From NCBI RefSeq assembly GCF_000526215.1, contig NZ_JAFQ01000004.1, forward strand, positions 3,782,001 through 3,846,000: a DNA stretch of 64,000 nt, written 5' to 3'. Both the position numbers and the translations under genes were made by a program. This stretch comes from Nocardia sp. BMG51109. Its GTDB lineage: Bacteria > Actinomycetota > Actinomycetes > Mycobacteriales > Mycobacteriaceae. Below the pieces are notes generated by a model. The model ran no database searches. It saw nothing but the letters and a program-made list of their open reading frames with translations, and had not been told where the DNA came from. Numbering within the stretch: position 1 is the first letter of the stretch; every line of letters starts with the position of its first letter. Below are positions 41,953-49,676 of the stretch, in pieces.

Positions 41953-43365
41953 CTATTCGGGGACGGACTTCGCCCAGCCGAGGCTGGCGGCGGGGTGGAG
42001 TCGAATGCGGGCGGGCCGTTCGGCGCGCAGCAGCTGTTCGCCCAGTCGGCGGTGGATGTCCTGTTCGCGGACGGTGGCGGTCTCGTCGAGATAGACGTCG
42101 AGCGTGAACTCCGTTTCACCGGAATCGTCCTGGTGTGCCCAGGCCCGCGCGGCAGTGATGCCGGGCTGCCGCTCCGCGATCCCGGCCACCGAACTCAGGC
42201 AGACCTTCTCGCCTCGGATCACGACGTACTTGGGCAGCCGCCCGTGACAGTACAGGTACCCGTCCGGATCCATGCTGAACAGGTCGCCGGTATGAATACC
42301 GTTGTCGTCCACTGTCGTTCGGCGAGCATCGGAGATACCGACCCGGCCGAGCATCGCGGTGTCGGTATCCACGATCAGCTCGCCGACCGGTTCGTCCGGG
42401 TCCGGCTTGTTCAGGCGCACACCGACTCCCGGCAACGGCAGGCCGACCGAAGAGTACCGGCTCGGTGGTTCCCGGTGTGCCGCCAGCGTCGACACCCGCG
42501 GCCCTGCCTCGGTGAGTCCGTAGGTGAGATACAGTTCGACTCGTGCGTTGTGCCGCAACAGCTCCCGCACGTAGGACGGGTCCAGTGCGGCGCCGCCCAC
42601 GGTCAGCGCCCGCAGATTCCGGGGCAGCTTCGATCCCGCCTTGCTGATCGATGTGACCACCGCCGGGGTCACCGACGATATGTTCACCCCGTACCGCCGG
42701 ATCGCCTCGGCGTAGGCCCGGGGCGCGAACGGCGGGCCGGAGATGACCGCCCTGCCCCCGCTCGTCAGGGTCGCGAGCATCTGAGCGACGAACGCATAGG
42801 AGAAGTGCAGGGGCAGGTTGATCAGCACGCTGTCGGTGGACCGCTGGCCGATCGCCGCGGCGTGCCGAGACCCGTTGCGCAGCAACGAGTCGAAGTCGTG
42901 CAGGCAGCCGCTGAACACGCCGGAGGTGCCCGAGGTCAGCAGGATGATCTCGCCGGGATGGTGCCGGTGTGCCTCGATATCCCGAAGGAGGGCCAGCTGC
43001 GCCGTGGGCGGAACGGTCCGCCCGATCTCGTATCCGGCCGGCTCGAATGTCCTCGGCGCCACCAGAGCACCGGCACCCAGCGCCTCGGCCATCTGCCGGA
43101 TTCGCGCCGGCGGCGCCGACGGGGTGATCGGCACGGGAACCAGTCCCGCCGTCCGCACCGCGAAGACGACGGCGATCAGCTCCGCCCCGTTGGGCATCGC
43201 GATCAGAACGGGCGTGCCGGGGGCGAGATTCGTCCGCGCGATATCGTCGGCGAGGTCGGCCAGCCGCGGATGTCCGGCCCGCGGCCGGTCGACGTGGACG
43301 ATCTCGTCGAGGAAGCGTTGCACGTCGTCGTCGGACAGGGCGGGGGTTGTCGACGGTCTCGTCAT
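41953..43365 (-). CDS. acyl-adenylating enzyme (AMP-binding, starter-unit ligase candidate)
   Basis: 470 residues; the ATG overlaps the preceding stop (ATGA). It has the adenylate-forming fold: IILLTSGTSGVFSGCLHDF, where the A3 P-loop lacks the usual Lys (TSGTTGxPKG), then LYLTYGLTEAGPR (A5), NGIHTGDLFSMDPDGYLYCHGR (A7/A8) and VVIRGEKVCLSS. The C-terminus ends ASLGWAKSVPE, a weak A10 with one Lys. At 470 residues it is slightly short. Between the half-KS and the PKS, it is best placed to load a carboxylic acid starter onto the free ACP or the PKS. It is unlike the FadD at 23165. Confidence 0.8.
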   Translation of the reverse strand: MTRPSTTPALSDDDVQRFLDEIVHVDRPRAGHPRLADLADDIARTNLAPGTPVLIAMPNGAELIAVVFAVRTAGLVPVPITPSAPPARIRQMAEALGAGALVAPRTFEPAGYEIGRTVPPTAQLALLRDIEAHRHHPGEIILLTSGTSGVFSGCLHDFDSLLRNGSRHAAAIGQRSTDSVLINLPLHFSYAFVAQMLATLTSGGRAVISGPPFAPRAYAEAIRRYGVNISSVTPAVVTSISKAGSKLPRNLRALTVGGAALDPSYVRELLRHNARVELYLTYGLTEAGPRVSTLAAHREPPSRYSSVGLPLPGVGVRLNKPDPDEPVGELIVDTDTAMLGRVGISDARRTTVDDNGIHTGDLFSMDPDGYLYCHGRLPKYVVIRGEKVCLSSVAGIAERQPGITAARAWAHQDDSGETEFTLDVYLDETATVREQDIHRRLGEQLLRAERPARIRLHPAASLGWAKSVPE

Positions 43366-43913
43366 GTGGGCTCGCTCCGATCTCGCGGCCCGAGGACCGT
43401 GCTCGAAATCGTGTGGTGCCCTTGGTCGCCGGTGTGGTGAGTGCTGATGATCATGTACTCGGCCGCACCCTGCCGCAGCCACATTCGCGCGAGGGCGACC
43501 GCCGTGGGCAGTCCGGCATACGGCGGCATCGACAGTGTTGTGCTCGGCCCGCACAGAGCGAGCAGCTGACAGGACAGGCCGGCGACCGCACCCGGGTTCG
43601 CCCCGGAGAACCGCAACGGCGAGATGTGCCCGTCCGCGACGGTCGCGGCGATGCCGAGCATGGTGTGGGTGGTGCAGTAATCGCTCACGGCGATGTGGCC
43701 CACCGAATCCTTCACGGCCGCAAGATTGTCGGCACAGTCGTCGATGGCCTGCTCGACCGCGTCGAGTACCAGCCAGGCGAGCGGGTCGGCGTACACCGAC
43801 GGCACCCGCCGCCGCGGGACGGCGTCGAGACCGGGTGCCACCGCGACGCCTCGGCCGGCCACCGCGAGATGACCGTCCGGCCGCAACAGTTCGGTGATCG
43901 TCGTATCAGGCAC
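43362..43913 (-). CDS. half-length ketosynthase-like protein without active-site Cys
   Basis: 183 residues. It matches only the N-terminal half of a beta-ketoacyl synthase: AGRGVAVAPGLDAV, LVLDAVEQAIDDCADNLAAV, PLRFSGANPGAVAGLSCQLL and GPSTTLSMPPYAGLPTAVALARMWLRQG. In real KS enzymes the segment after GPS is TVSTACASG with the nucleophilic Cys; here it reads TTLSMPPYAG, so it cannot condense. There is no C-terminal half. It overlaps the KS gene upstream and the ligase downstream, so its ratio to both is fixed. It may act as a chain-length-factor-like or structural partner of the adjacent KS; proteins like it are often labelled coronafacic acid synthetase component. Confidence 0.7.
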   Translation of the reverse strand: MPDTTITELLRPDGHLAVAGRGVAVAPGLDAVPRRRVPSVYADPLAWLVLDAVEQAIDDCADNLAAVKDSVGHIAVSDYCTTHTMLGIAATVADGHISPLRFSGANPGAVAGLSCQLLALCGPSTTLSMPPYAGLPTAVALARMWLRQGAAEYMIISTHHTGDQGHHTISSTVLGPRDRSEPT

Positions 43914-45051
43914 GGTCGCCCCCTCCCGCCCGGAATACGAGGCAGGTGTCGAATCCGCCGAACCCCAGGGTCACGCTGATCCCGGCGCCGGATCGAACGT
44001 CCATCGGATCCCGCTTCGGAATCGGCAGTGCCAGTTCGGGAATCGGTGCGGTCAGCGCGTGTACCGGGGGGACCATCCCGGTGTGCAGGGCCTGCACGAG
44101 AGCGATCGCCTCCATCGCGCCGGTGGCGCCGAGGGTGTGCCCGAACGCCCCTTTCGTCGCGAAGACGACCGGGGGACGTCGTGCTCCCTCGAACAGGTGC
44201 GCGTAGGCCGCGGCCTCCACCTCGTCGTTCACGGCCGTACCGGAGCCGTGGGCGTTGATCACCGAAATATCCTCGGTACCGACCTCTGCCGCGCGCAGGG
44301 CGCGGTGGACGGCGCGCCGCACGTTCGCACCGCTCCGGTCGGGCGCCACCGCACTGCTCGCGTCGTTGGCCGATCCGGTGCCGGCGAGGATCCCGTGGAC
44401 CCGCGCTCCCCGGTCCCGCGCCGAGCGCGCGCGTTCCAGCACCAGGAAGGCGGCGCCCTCGCCGAGCAGGGTGCCGTCGTGGCGGACGTCGAAGGCCCGT
44501 AAGTCGGTGGGGGACATGGTGCCCAGGCTCGAGTGACCCATCCGCTTACCGATCGTCAGGACGTCGACGCCGCCGCACACGCAGATGTCCGCGGCCTCCG
44601 CCATGAGGAGGGCGGCGCCGGTGACCAGGGCGTCGGAGCCGGCGGAACAGGCGGTGGTCACGGTCACCGCGTCGTCGGCGTAGCCGCACTCGCGCGCCGC
44701 GACCGCCGACCACCGCGACAGGGAGCGGGTGTCGGACAGCTCGAGGTGCGGACCGTAGCTGGTGCCCAGCACCGGCCGGATACGCGGATCGCCGGCCGGC
44801 AGGCCCGCATCCGCAACTGCCTGGGCGAGTGTGGTTTTCGTCAGGTCGAGCTGTCGTTCCCATGCCGGTCGATCCAGCGCCACCTCGGAAACGACCGCCG
44901 CCCTGGTATTTCGGAGCGGGCGCGGCGAGCCGATGTCGGCCAGCCCGGAATCACCGGCGAGCAGCGACTTCCAGACGTCCGCGACGCCGGTGCCGAGCGC
45001 CGTCGACCACGCCATTCCGGTGACGCAGATCCGGCCGCCGCGGCTCACCAC
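43906..45051 (-). CDS. discrete beta-ketoacyl synthase (type II KS)
   Basis: 381 residues, complete. The Cys-His-His triad is in place: VTTACSAGSDA (Cys135), INAHGSGTAVND (His268) and KGAFGHTLGATG (His305). The sequence is FabF-like. It overlaps the downstream half-KS gene by 8 bp and the upstream dehydratase gene by 7 bp, so it is part of one tightly packed operon. Because the first PKS module starts right after the place where a KS should be, this enzyme is the best candidate to supply condensation for that module, or to build the starter on the free ACP. Both are inferences. Confidence 0.88.
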   Translation of the reverse strand: MVSRGGRICVTGMAWSTALGTGVADVWKSLLAGDSGLADIGSPRPLRNTRAAVVSEVALDRPAWERQLDLTKTTLAQAVADAGLPAGDPRIRPVLGTSYGPHLELSDTRSLSRWSAVAARECGYADDAVTVTTACSAGSDALVTGAALLMAEAADICVCGGVDVLTIGKRMGHSSLGTMSPTDLRAFDVRHDGTLLGEGAAFLVLERARSARDRGARVHGILAGTGSANDASSAVAPDRSGANVRRAVHRALRAAEVGTEDISVINAHGSGTAVNDEVEAAAYAHLFEGARRPPVVFATKGAFGHTLGATGAMEAIALVQALHTGMVPPVHALTAPIPELALPIPKRDPMDVRSGAGISVTLGFGGFDTCLVFRAGGGDRA

Positions 45052-45557
45052 AGCTGGTCACCCAATTCGGAGGTGTGTAGTCGTGCCAGGGTGCCCCGGA
45101 CCGTTGCGGCGTGCTGGTCCCGCACCCGTGCCCGGCACGCGAAGGTGAAGTACCGGCTGTCGAGGGACTCCTTCGTCGTCCGGAAAACGATCTGGTCACC
45201 CGGAACCACGATGCGGCCGAACCGGGCCTGCACCGAACCGACGAGGGTGATCTCGTCCTCGGCCAGCGGCGAGGTGGACAGCTGCAGGAGGATGATCGCC
45301 GACTGCGCGACCGCCTGCAGCAGGTGGCTGGCCGGGAAGATGCCGCGCTCGGGAAAATGTCCCGCGATGGCGTCGGTCTGCCCCGACACCACCATGAGGC
45401 TCGTCAGATAATCCCCGGGTTCGTAGTCGAGTACCCGGTCGAGGAACACCATCGGATGACGGTGTCGCAGCCAGCCTTTCAGCTCGGTGAAGCCCATGGT
45501 CCGGTTCGGCCCGGGCTCCGCGCCGGCCGGCGAGGCCACGTCTGCTGTCTCGGTCAT
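45045..45557 (-). CDS. hot-dog-fold 3-hydroxyacyl-ACP dehydratase (FabZ/FabA-like)
   Basis: 170 residues from the ATG at 45557, overlapping the ACP stop. The FabZ pattern is visible: LRHRHPMVFLDRVLDYEPGDY, then IAGHFPERGIFPASHLLQAVAQSA. His in HRHP and the helix following GHFP correspond to the catalytic region, though the catalytic Glu/Asp position reads Gln (LLQAVAQ), which may lower or change activity. It should dehydrate beta-hydroxyacyl chains carried by the discrete ACP. Its presence beside KS, ACP and SDR completes a minimal type II reductive cycle apart from an enoyl reductase. Confidence 0.8.
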   Translation of the reverse strand: MTETADVASPAGAEPGPNRTMGFTELKGWLRHRHPMVFLDRVLDYEPGDYLTSLMVVSGQTDAIAGHFPERGIFPASHLLQAVAQSAIILLQLSTSPLAEDEITLVGSVQARFGRIVVPGDQIVFRTTKESLDSRYFTFACRARVRDQHAATVRGTLARLHTSELGDQLW

Positions 45558-45829
45558 GATTCGACTCGATTCTCGGGAGCCGCGGTCGCGCGGCGGTCCG
45601 AGATGAAGGCGGCCAGTTTGCGAACCGTCGCGAAATTCGCCGGGACGAAATCGTCGTCGGTGATCTGCACGGCGAAGGTGTCGCCGCACTGGGCGCGAAG
45701 TTCGACGAATCCGAGCGAGTCGACGCCGAGCTCATCGCGCAAGCCGTCGTCCAGCCCGATCTGCGCGGCCGGGACGGCGACGAACAGTTGGTCGACCAGG
45801 ATCTTCTTGATGGTGTCTTCGATAGCCAC
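45554..45829 (-). CDS. discrete acyl carrier protein
   Basis: 91 residues, GTG start at 45829 with GGAGGA 6 nt upstream. Helical ACP with the phosphopantetheine motif DELGVDSLGFVELR, Ser38. The N-terminal helix is IEDTIKKILVDQLFV and the third helix is PANFATVRKLAAFI. It is the carrier for the small type II set encoded around it and must be charged by a phosphopantetheinyl transferase encoded outside the window. It sits between the SDR and the dehydratase genes and is coupled to the latter. Confidence 0.9.
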   Translation of the reverse strand: MAIEDTIKKILVDQLFVAVPAAQIGLDDGLRDELGVDSLGFVELRAQCGDTFAVQITDDDFVPANFATVRKLAAFISDRRATAAPENRVES

Positions 45830-45882
45830 GTCGCATCCTCCGGATAGTCGTCGATGGGTGATGGCCCGGTGGTGTGGGGTGT

Positions 45883-46671
45883 TCAGGGCCCGGGTCGGCC
45901 GTGCCCGAGCGCCGCGGTGATGCCGCCGTCGACGGGAATCAGTGCGCCGTTGAGGAATTCGGCACGCGGACCGGCGAGGAAGCGAACGACCTCGGCGATA
46001 TGCTCGGGCCGGGCGAACCGCCGGGCGGGAATCTGGGCGCGGATCTTTCTGGCCGTCGCGGTCTCGAGATAGGTATCGATGAGATCTGTTTCGGTGAACC
46101 CGGGCAGGACGGCGTTGACCCGGATGCCGAACGGCGCGGCCTCCAGCGCGCAACAGCGGGTGAAGGCGCTGACGGCGCCCTTGGACGCCGCGTACACCGA
46201 CTCACCCACCCAGCCCCGGGAGTCCATGACCGAGGAGGTATTGATGATCGCTCCGCTGCGTCGAGCGGAAAAATGCTCCAGCGCGGCCCGGGTGCAGTGG
46301 AAGACCCCGCCGAAGTTCACGCTCATCACAGTGGCCCAGTCGCCCGGACCACAGTCGCGCAGCAGCTTGCTGTCGGCGATACCCGCGTTGTTGACCAGGA
46401 TGTCCAGGCCCCCGAACTCGGCGATCGTCTGCCGCACGAGACCCTGCGCGGCATCGGAATCGGCGACATCGCCCTGTAGCACAACGGCGCGCCCGCCCCG
46501 GTCGGCGATATCGGTGGCGACCCGGTCGGCCTGGGACTTGCTGGTCCGGTAGTTCACCGAGACCATGGCGCCGTCGTCGGCGAGTGCGCGGCAGACAGCG
46601 GCTCCTATGCCCCGCGAACCGCCTGTGACCAGAGCTACCATTCCGGCCAGATCTTGTGTGCGAGAAGTCAT
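45883..46671 (-). CDS. SDR 3-oxoacyl-ACP reductase (FabG-like)
   Basis: 262 residues from the ATG at 46671; upstream in-frame codons are inside the promoter. Classical SDR motifs: ALVTGGSRGIGAAVCRAL (TGxxxGIG), ILVNNAGIADS (NNAG), INTSSVMD with the catalytic Ser, and SVYAASKGAVSAF (YxxxK). It ends LNGALIPVDGGI. It is the first gene of the PKS operon, with palindrome GTTCCATACCATGGAAC about 100 bp upstream. Because the KR of PKS module 1 is destroyed, this enzyme can provide beta-keto reduction in trans as well as for the free ACP. Confidence 0.88.
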   Translation of the reverse strand: MTSRTQDLAGMVALVTGGSRGIGAAVCRALADDGAMVSVNYRTSKSQADRVATDIADRGGRAVVLQGDVADSDAAQGLVRQTIAEFGGLDILVNNAGIADSKLLRDCGPGDWATVMSVNFGGVFHCTRAALEHFSARRSGAIINTSSVMDSRGWVGESVYAASKGAVSAFTRCCALEAAPFGIRVNAVLPGFTETDLIDTYLETATARKIRAQIPARRFARPEHIAEVVRFLAGPRAEFLNGALIPVDGGITAALGHGRPGP

Positions 46672-46771
46672 CCGACCCCCTCCGGCGGAATTGTCCTGTG
46701 ACCGATGACGTTTCCCCAAATAGCTTCTGCCACTTGACGATACCGACCATGCCGCATTCCGGGCAGCCGCC

Positions 46772-46788
46772 GTTCCATACCATGGAAC
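46772..46788 (-). promoter_or_regulatory. cluster operator, site B (upstream of the SDR-PKS operon)
   Basis: GTTCCATACCATGGAAC: perfect 6-bp arms GTTCCA/TGGAAC around 5 bp. Read on the other strand it is GTTCCATGGTATGGAAC, which differs from site A (48234-48250) at a single base. It lies about 100 bp ahead of the SDR start and in the 181-bp gap behind the XRE gene. Confidence 0.75.
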
Positions 46789-46852
46789 CAACCGGCACAT
46801 TCGGCCGCCCGACGCGAGGCCCGCGATCCGAAACCGCTGTCGGGCAGCCGAA

Positions 46853-48094
46853 TCAGGCCGACCGGCCCAGGGTGGCGAGGGACATGAGCCTGGAAAGTTC
46901 CCGGCTGATCACCCGATTGTCGTTCTGTACGAGACGTTGCAGGGTGGCGCAGGCGCCCGAGTCGTACCGGAGATGTTCCGGGCATGCCTCCGCCACCCGG
47001 GCGAGCATGAATACCGCCGCGACGTCGTCACCGTGCTTCGTGTATGCGGAGGCCAGCGCGACGTAGTACCGCAGGCGGCCGTTCAGCGGGTGGTCGTCGC
47101 CGACCTCCAATTCGGTGCCGATGCGGATGGCCTCGTCGAAGTCGGCGCGAACCAGAGCCATTTCGATTCGTGCGATACCGATCTCCGTCGGGCCGAAGGC
47201 GACACCGTACCGGTAATAATCGGTCCCGAGTTCACGGGCCAGCCGATTCGCGGAGGCGATCAGGTCGGTCGCCGCGGGAAGGTCGTGCGCCGCGGCCGTC
47301 GCCTGCGCCGCCAACAGTTGCAGGGCACCGGTCAGCACGGCCCGATCCGGGAAACCCTGCGAACTCACGGACAGGAACCGGGCGGCGGCCAGTGCGTACT
47401 CGCGACTCTCGGCCACCTGGCCGATATGCATGAGGGCGTTGGACGTATGCCATACGGAGGCGGCCAATCGCAAGGGTTGCTCCACGTCCGACGACAGCGT
47501 CATCGCCCGGTCCGCGACCGTCCACGCCAGGCCGTGGGCGCCGAGATCGGTCAGCAGTTCCCGGGCGAGATGATAGGCATCGGTGAGCGGGTCGGCCGTA
47601 TCGGAGGTGGGCAGGTGCCGGCGGCAATTCCGGTATGCCGTGATGAGCGGCGGAAGTTGTCGGCGGAGCGTCGAGTATCTGCTGTCGGAATATATCCAGG
47701 CCTGGCGGCACTGCGACAGCCTGTCGAGCAGTTCCTGGGGCGACTCGGCCACCGGCGGCCCGTCGCCCCGTACCAGGAACGCCGGGGGTTCGAGAATCGC
47801 TCGCCCCATCGCCCGCACCGTGTCGCCGGTCGTGTCGGTATGGGGAGCCACCGGAGGAACGGGCAGGCTGATCAACTCGTTGATATTGTCGATGCGGAGT
47901 ACCGCCGCCAGTCGCGCGATGAGTTCGATGCTGTCGAGTCGTTGCCGCCCGATCTCGACCAGCCGGAGCCATTCTTCGCTGCGCCCGACGAGGTTGGCCG
48001 CCACCCGCCGCGACAATCCGCGCTGCCTGCGCCGTAATTCGATCCGCTCGCCCACAGTCGGCCTGTCGATTCTCGACGAGAGTGAATCAAACAC
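46853..48094 (-). CDS. XRE-type HTH regulator with TPR-like C-terminal domain
   Basis: 413 residues from the GTG at 48094 (GGAGG 4 nt upstream). The N-terminal helix-turn-helix is TVGERIELRRRQRGLSRRVA, then ANLVGRSEEWLRLVEIGRQRLDSIELIARLAAVL (residues about 13-70), the XRE form common in actinomycete pathway-specific regulators. The remaining 330 residues are helical repeats (for example YALAAARFLSVSSQGFPDRA, IGIARIEMALVRADFDEAIRIG) that resemble TPRs and probably sense a peptide or small ligand. It lies between two copies of the same palindrome, in front of the PKS operon and in the divergent promoter to the acyltransferase, so it is the likely cluster regulator. Confidence 0.8.
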   Translation of the reverse strand: MFDSLSSRIDRPTVGERIELRRRQRGLSRRVAANLVGRSEEWLRLVEIGRQRLDSIELIARLAAVLRIDNINELISLPVPPVAPHTDTTGDTVRAMGRAILEPPAFLVRGDGPPVAESPQELLDRLSQCRQAWIYSDSRYSTLRRQLPPLITAYRNCRRHLPTSDTADPLTDAYHLARELLTDLGAHGLAWTVADRAMTLSSDVEQPLRLAASVWHTSNALMHIGQVAESREYALAAARFLSVSSQGFPDRAVLTGALQLLAAQATAAAHDLPAATDLIASANRLARELGTDYYRYGVAFGPTEIGIARIEMALVRADFDEAIRIGTELEVGDDHPLNGRLRYYVALASAYTKHGDDVAAVFMLARVAEACPEHLRYDSGACATLQRLVQNDNRVISRELSRLMSLATLGRSA

Positions 48095-48449
48095 GACGCC
48101 TCCTCGAATCACAGTGTCCCCGGGCCCCGCTCGTATGCTTGATGATAGCTGTCTCGCCCGAAAGTAGGAGTGCATACAGCGCTTTCGGCGGCTGACCTCC
48201 GGTCCTGGTCCGGCCGCTCGGACCGGACGCGCGGTTCCACGGTATGGAACAGTACTGTCCGGTGTAGCGCGACGGCGGTAACATCATGTGGCAGAAGCCA
48301 ATTGGAAAACACCAGCGTAACCTGGTGCAGCCGTGCGGATTCCGTCGCCGAAGAATGTCCGGTATCTCCGAATCGGCGGCGGGCGGTCGTGCTGGACATT
48401 AACAAGTGTCGTCTCCAAGTCATCCACGTCCTTCCCCGGAGGTGTCGCC
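48095..48449. other. divergent promoter region of the regulator and acyltransferase genes
   Basis: 355 bp without a supported gene. It holds operator site A and, directly after it, the 10-bp palindrome ACAGTACTGT (48249-48258). Open frames running in from the acyltransferase side lack a ribosome site before 48450. Confidence 0.5.
48234..48250 (+). promoter_or_regulatory. cluster operator, site A (regulator / acyltransferase promoter)
   Basis: GTTCCACGGTATGGAAC: perfect 6-bp arms with a 5-bp spacer. It matches site B (reverse strand) at 16 of 17 positions. It is 140 bp from the regulator start and 200 bp from the acyltransferase start. Confidence 0.75.
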
Positions 48450-49673
48450 GTGAGTGTTCGCTTCCGCGCCAAACCCATGGACCGGGCGATGAACGATCTC
48501 TCCCGGCGCTGGCGCAGCATGACGGTGGGATGCGTACTCGAGCTGGAGGGCCGGGCCCCCTCGGTGGACGAGTTGCGCCGCCACGTCGCGACCCGCCTCG
48601 ATGCGCTTCCCCGGCTCACCCACTATCTGAAAGGGCCTGGTCTGCGCCCACACTGGGAATACGACCCCCGGCTCGACATGGACGCCCGCGTCCGGGAGAA
48701 GACGCTCGACCCCGGAGACCGGGAGTATGCGGCCACGCTGGCGGAGCTGCCGGCGATCCCGCTGCCGGCAACGGGACCGCCGTGGGACATGTGGCTGCTG
48801 CGGGGGCATGCGGAGGGGCGTTTCGCGATCGCCTATCGTGCTCACCACACCACTCACGACGGCGCCGGAGTCGCCCACTCCCTGCACACACTGTTCGCGG
48901 AGGCCGAGCCGAAGTCCGTGCCGCACAACGCGTCCGGCAAGCCGGGGCCCGCCGCCTTCCGCGACGTCGCCGCAAAGGTCGTCGGATCGTTGGCCGTCAA
49001 CAACATCTGGAACGATCCGAACCGGCCGATGCACGGCACCCGTACCGATGCGCGGATCCGCGTGTCCACCGATTCGTTGCGGCCCGATGTCACGGTCCCC
49101 GACGGCCGCAGCCGCGACACCGTGCTGGCCCGTCTGACCGCCGCGCTGCGCACCTGGAGCGAAGAATACTGGCCCCCCGCCGTGGGCCGGCCGATCCCGG
49201 CCCTGGCGATGGTCGATCTGCATCGCGCCGATGAGGTGCATCTGCCCGGCAACCTGTTCACCTTCGCGCCGTTCTCCCTGCCCTGCCATCTCGACGATCC
49301 CGCTCGGCAGTGGGAGCACGTGATCGCGGCGGCGCGGACGCAGCGCGATCCGCGCCATCGCGCGGCGATGCGCGTGCTGCACGATGTGACTCCGGCACGG
49401 GTATTACAGCAACACATACTCCAGGTGCTGAGCCCGCCGCGGGCCATCGTCTGTACGTCCCATCTGTCCGTGTACCGGCCGCTGAGTTTTCAGGGCGCCC
49501 CGGTGACCGAGATCGTTCCCTTCTCGACATTGCCGAGTAACTGTCCCATTTCCATGTTCTCGGGTGCCTACAACGGCGTGACGAATGTGTTCTTTGCGGT
49601 GGATACCGCTTTTCCCGGATTACACGAACTACCGCGGCTCTGGCAACGAGCCGCTGTGCCGGTAAGGGGGTAA
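48450..49673 (+). CDS. wax ester synthase/DGAT-like acyltransferase
   Basis: 407 residues from the GTG at 48450, with GGAGG 7 nt upstream. AYRAHHTTHDGAGVAHSL contains HHxxxDG, the catalytic motif of WS/DGAT and condensation-type acyltransferases. The N-terminal part (ARLxxLPRLTHYL-like: TRLDALPRLTHYLKGPGL) and the late FSTLPSNCPISMFSGAYNGV fit the WS/DGAT family, whose C-terminal DUF1298 domain carries a similar region. It is about 50 residues shorter than typical WS/DGAT. These enzymes esterify an acyl-CoA (possibly acyl-ACP) to an alcohol or glyceride. It shares an operator with the PKS operon, so it may esterify the polyketide product. Confidence 0.72.
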   Translation: MSVRFRAKPMDRAMNDLSRRWRSMTVGCVLELEGRAPSVDELRRHVATRLDALPRLTHYLKGPGLRPHWEYDPRLDMDARVREKTLDPGDREYAATLAELPAIPLPATGPPWDMWLLRGHAEGRFAIAYRAHHTTHDGAGVAHSLHTLFAEAEPKSVPHNASGKPGPAAFRDVAAKVVGSLAVNNIWNDPNRPMHGTRTDARIRVSTDSLRPDVTVPDGRSRDTVLARLTAALRTWSEEYWPPAVGRPIPALAMVDLHRADEVHLPGNLFTFAPFSLPCHLDDPARQWEHVIAAARTQRDPRHRAAMRVLHDVTPARVLQQHILQVLSPPRAIVCTSHLSVYRPLSFQGAPVTEIVPFSTLPSNCPISMFSGAYNGVTNVFFAVDTAFPGLHELPRLWQRAAVPVRG

Positions 49674-49676
49674 CCG

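Noticed and set aside
43906..45051. Reading the discrete KS as a housekeeping FabF
   Set aside because: It is embedded in the PKS operon with overlaps on both sides and is followed by a half-KS, which housekeeping fab operons do not have.
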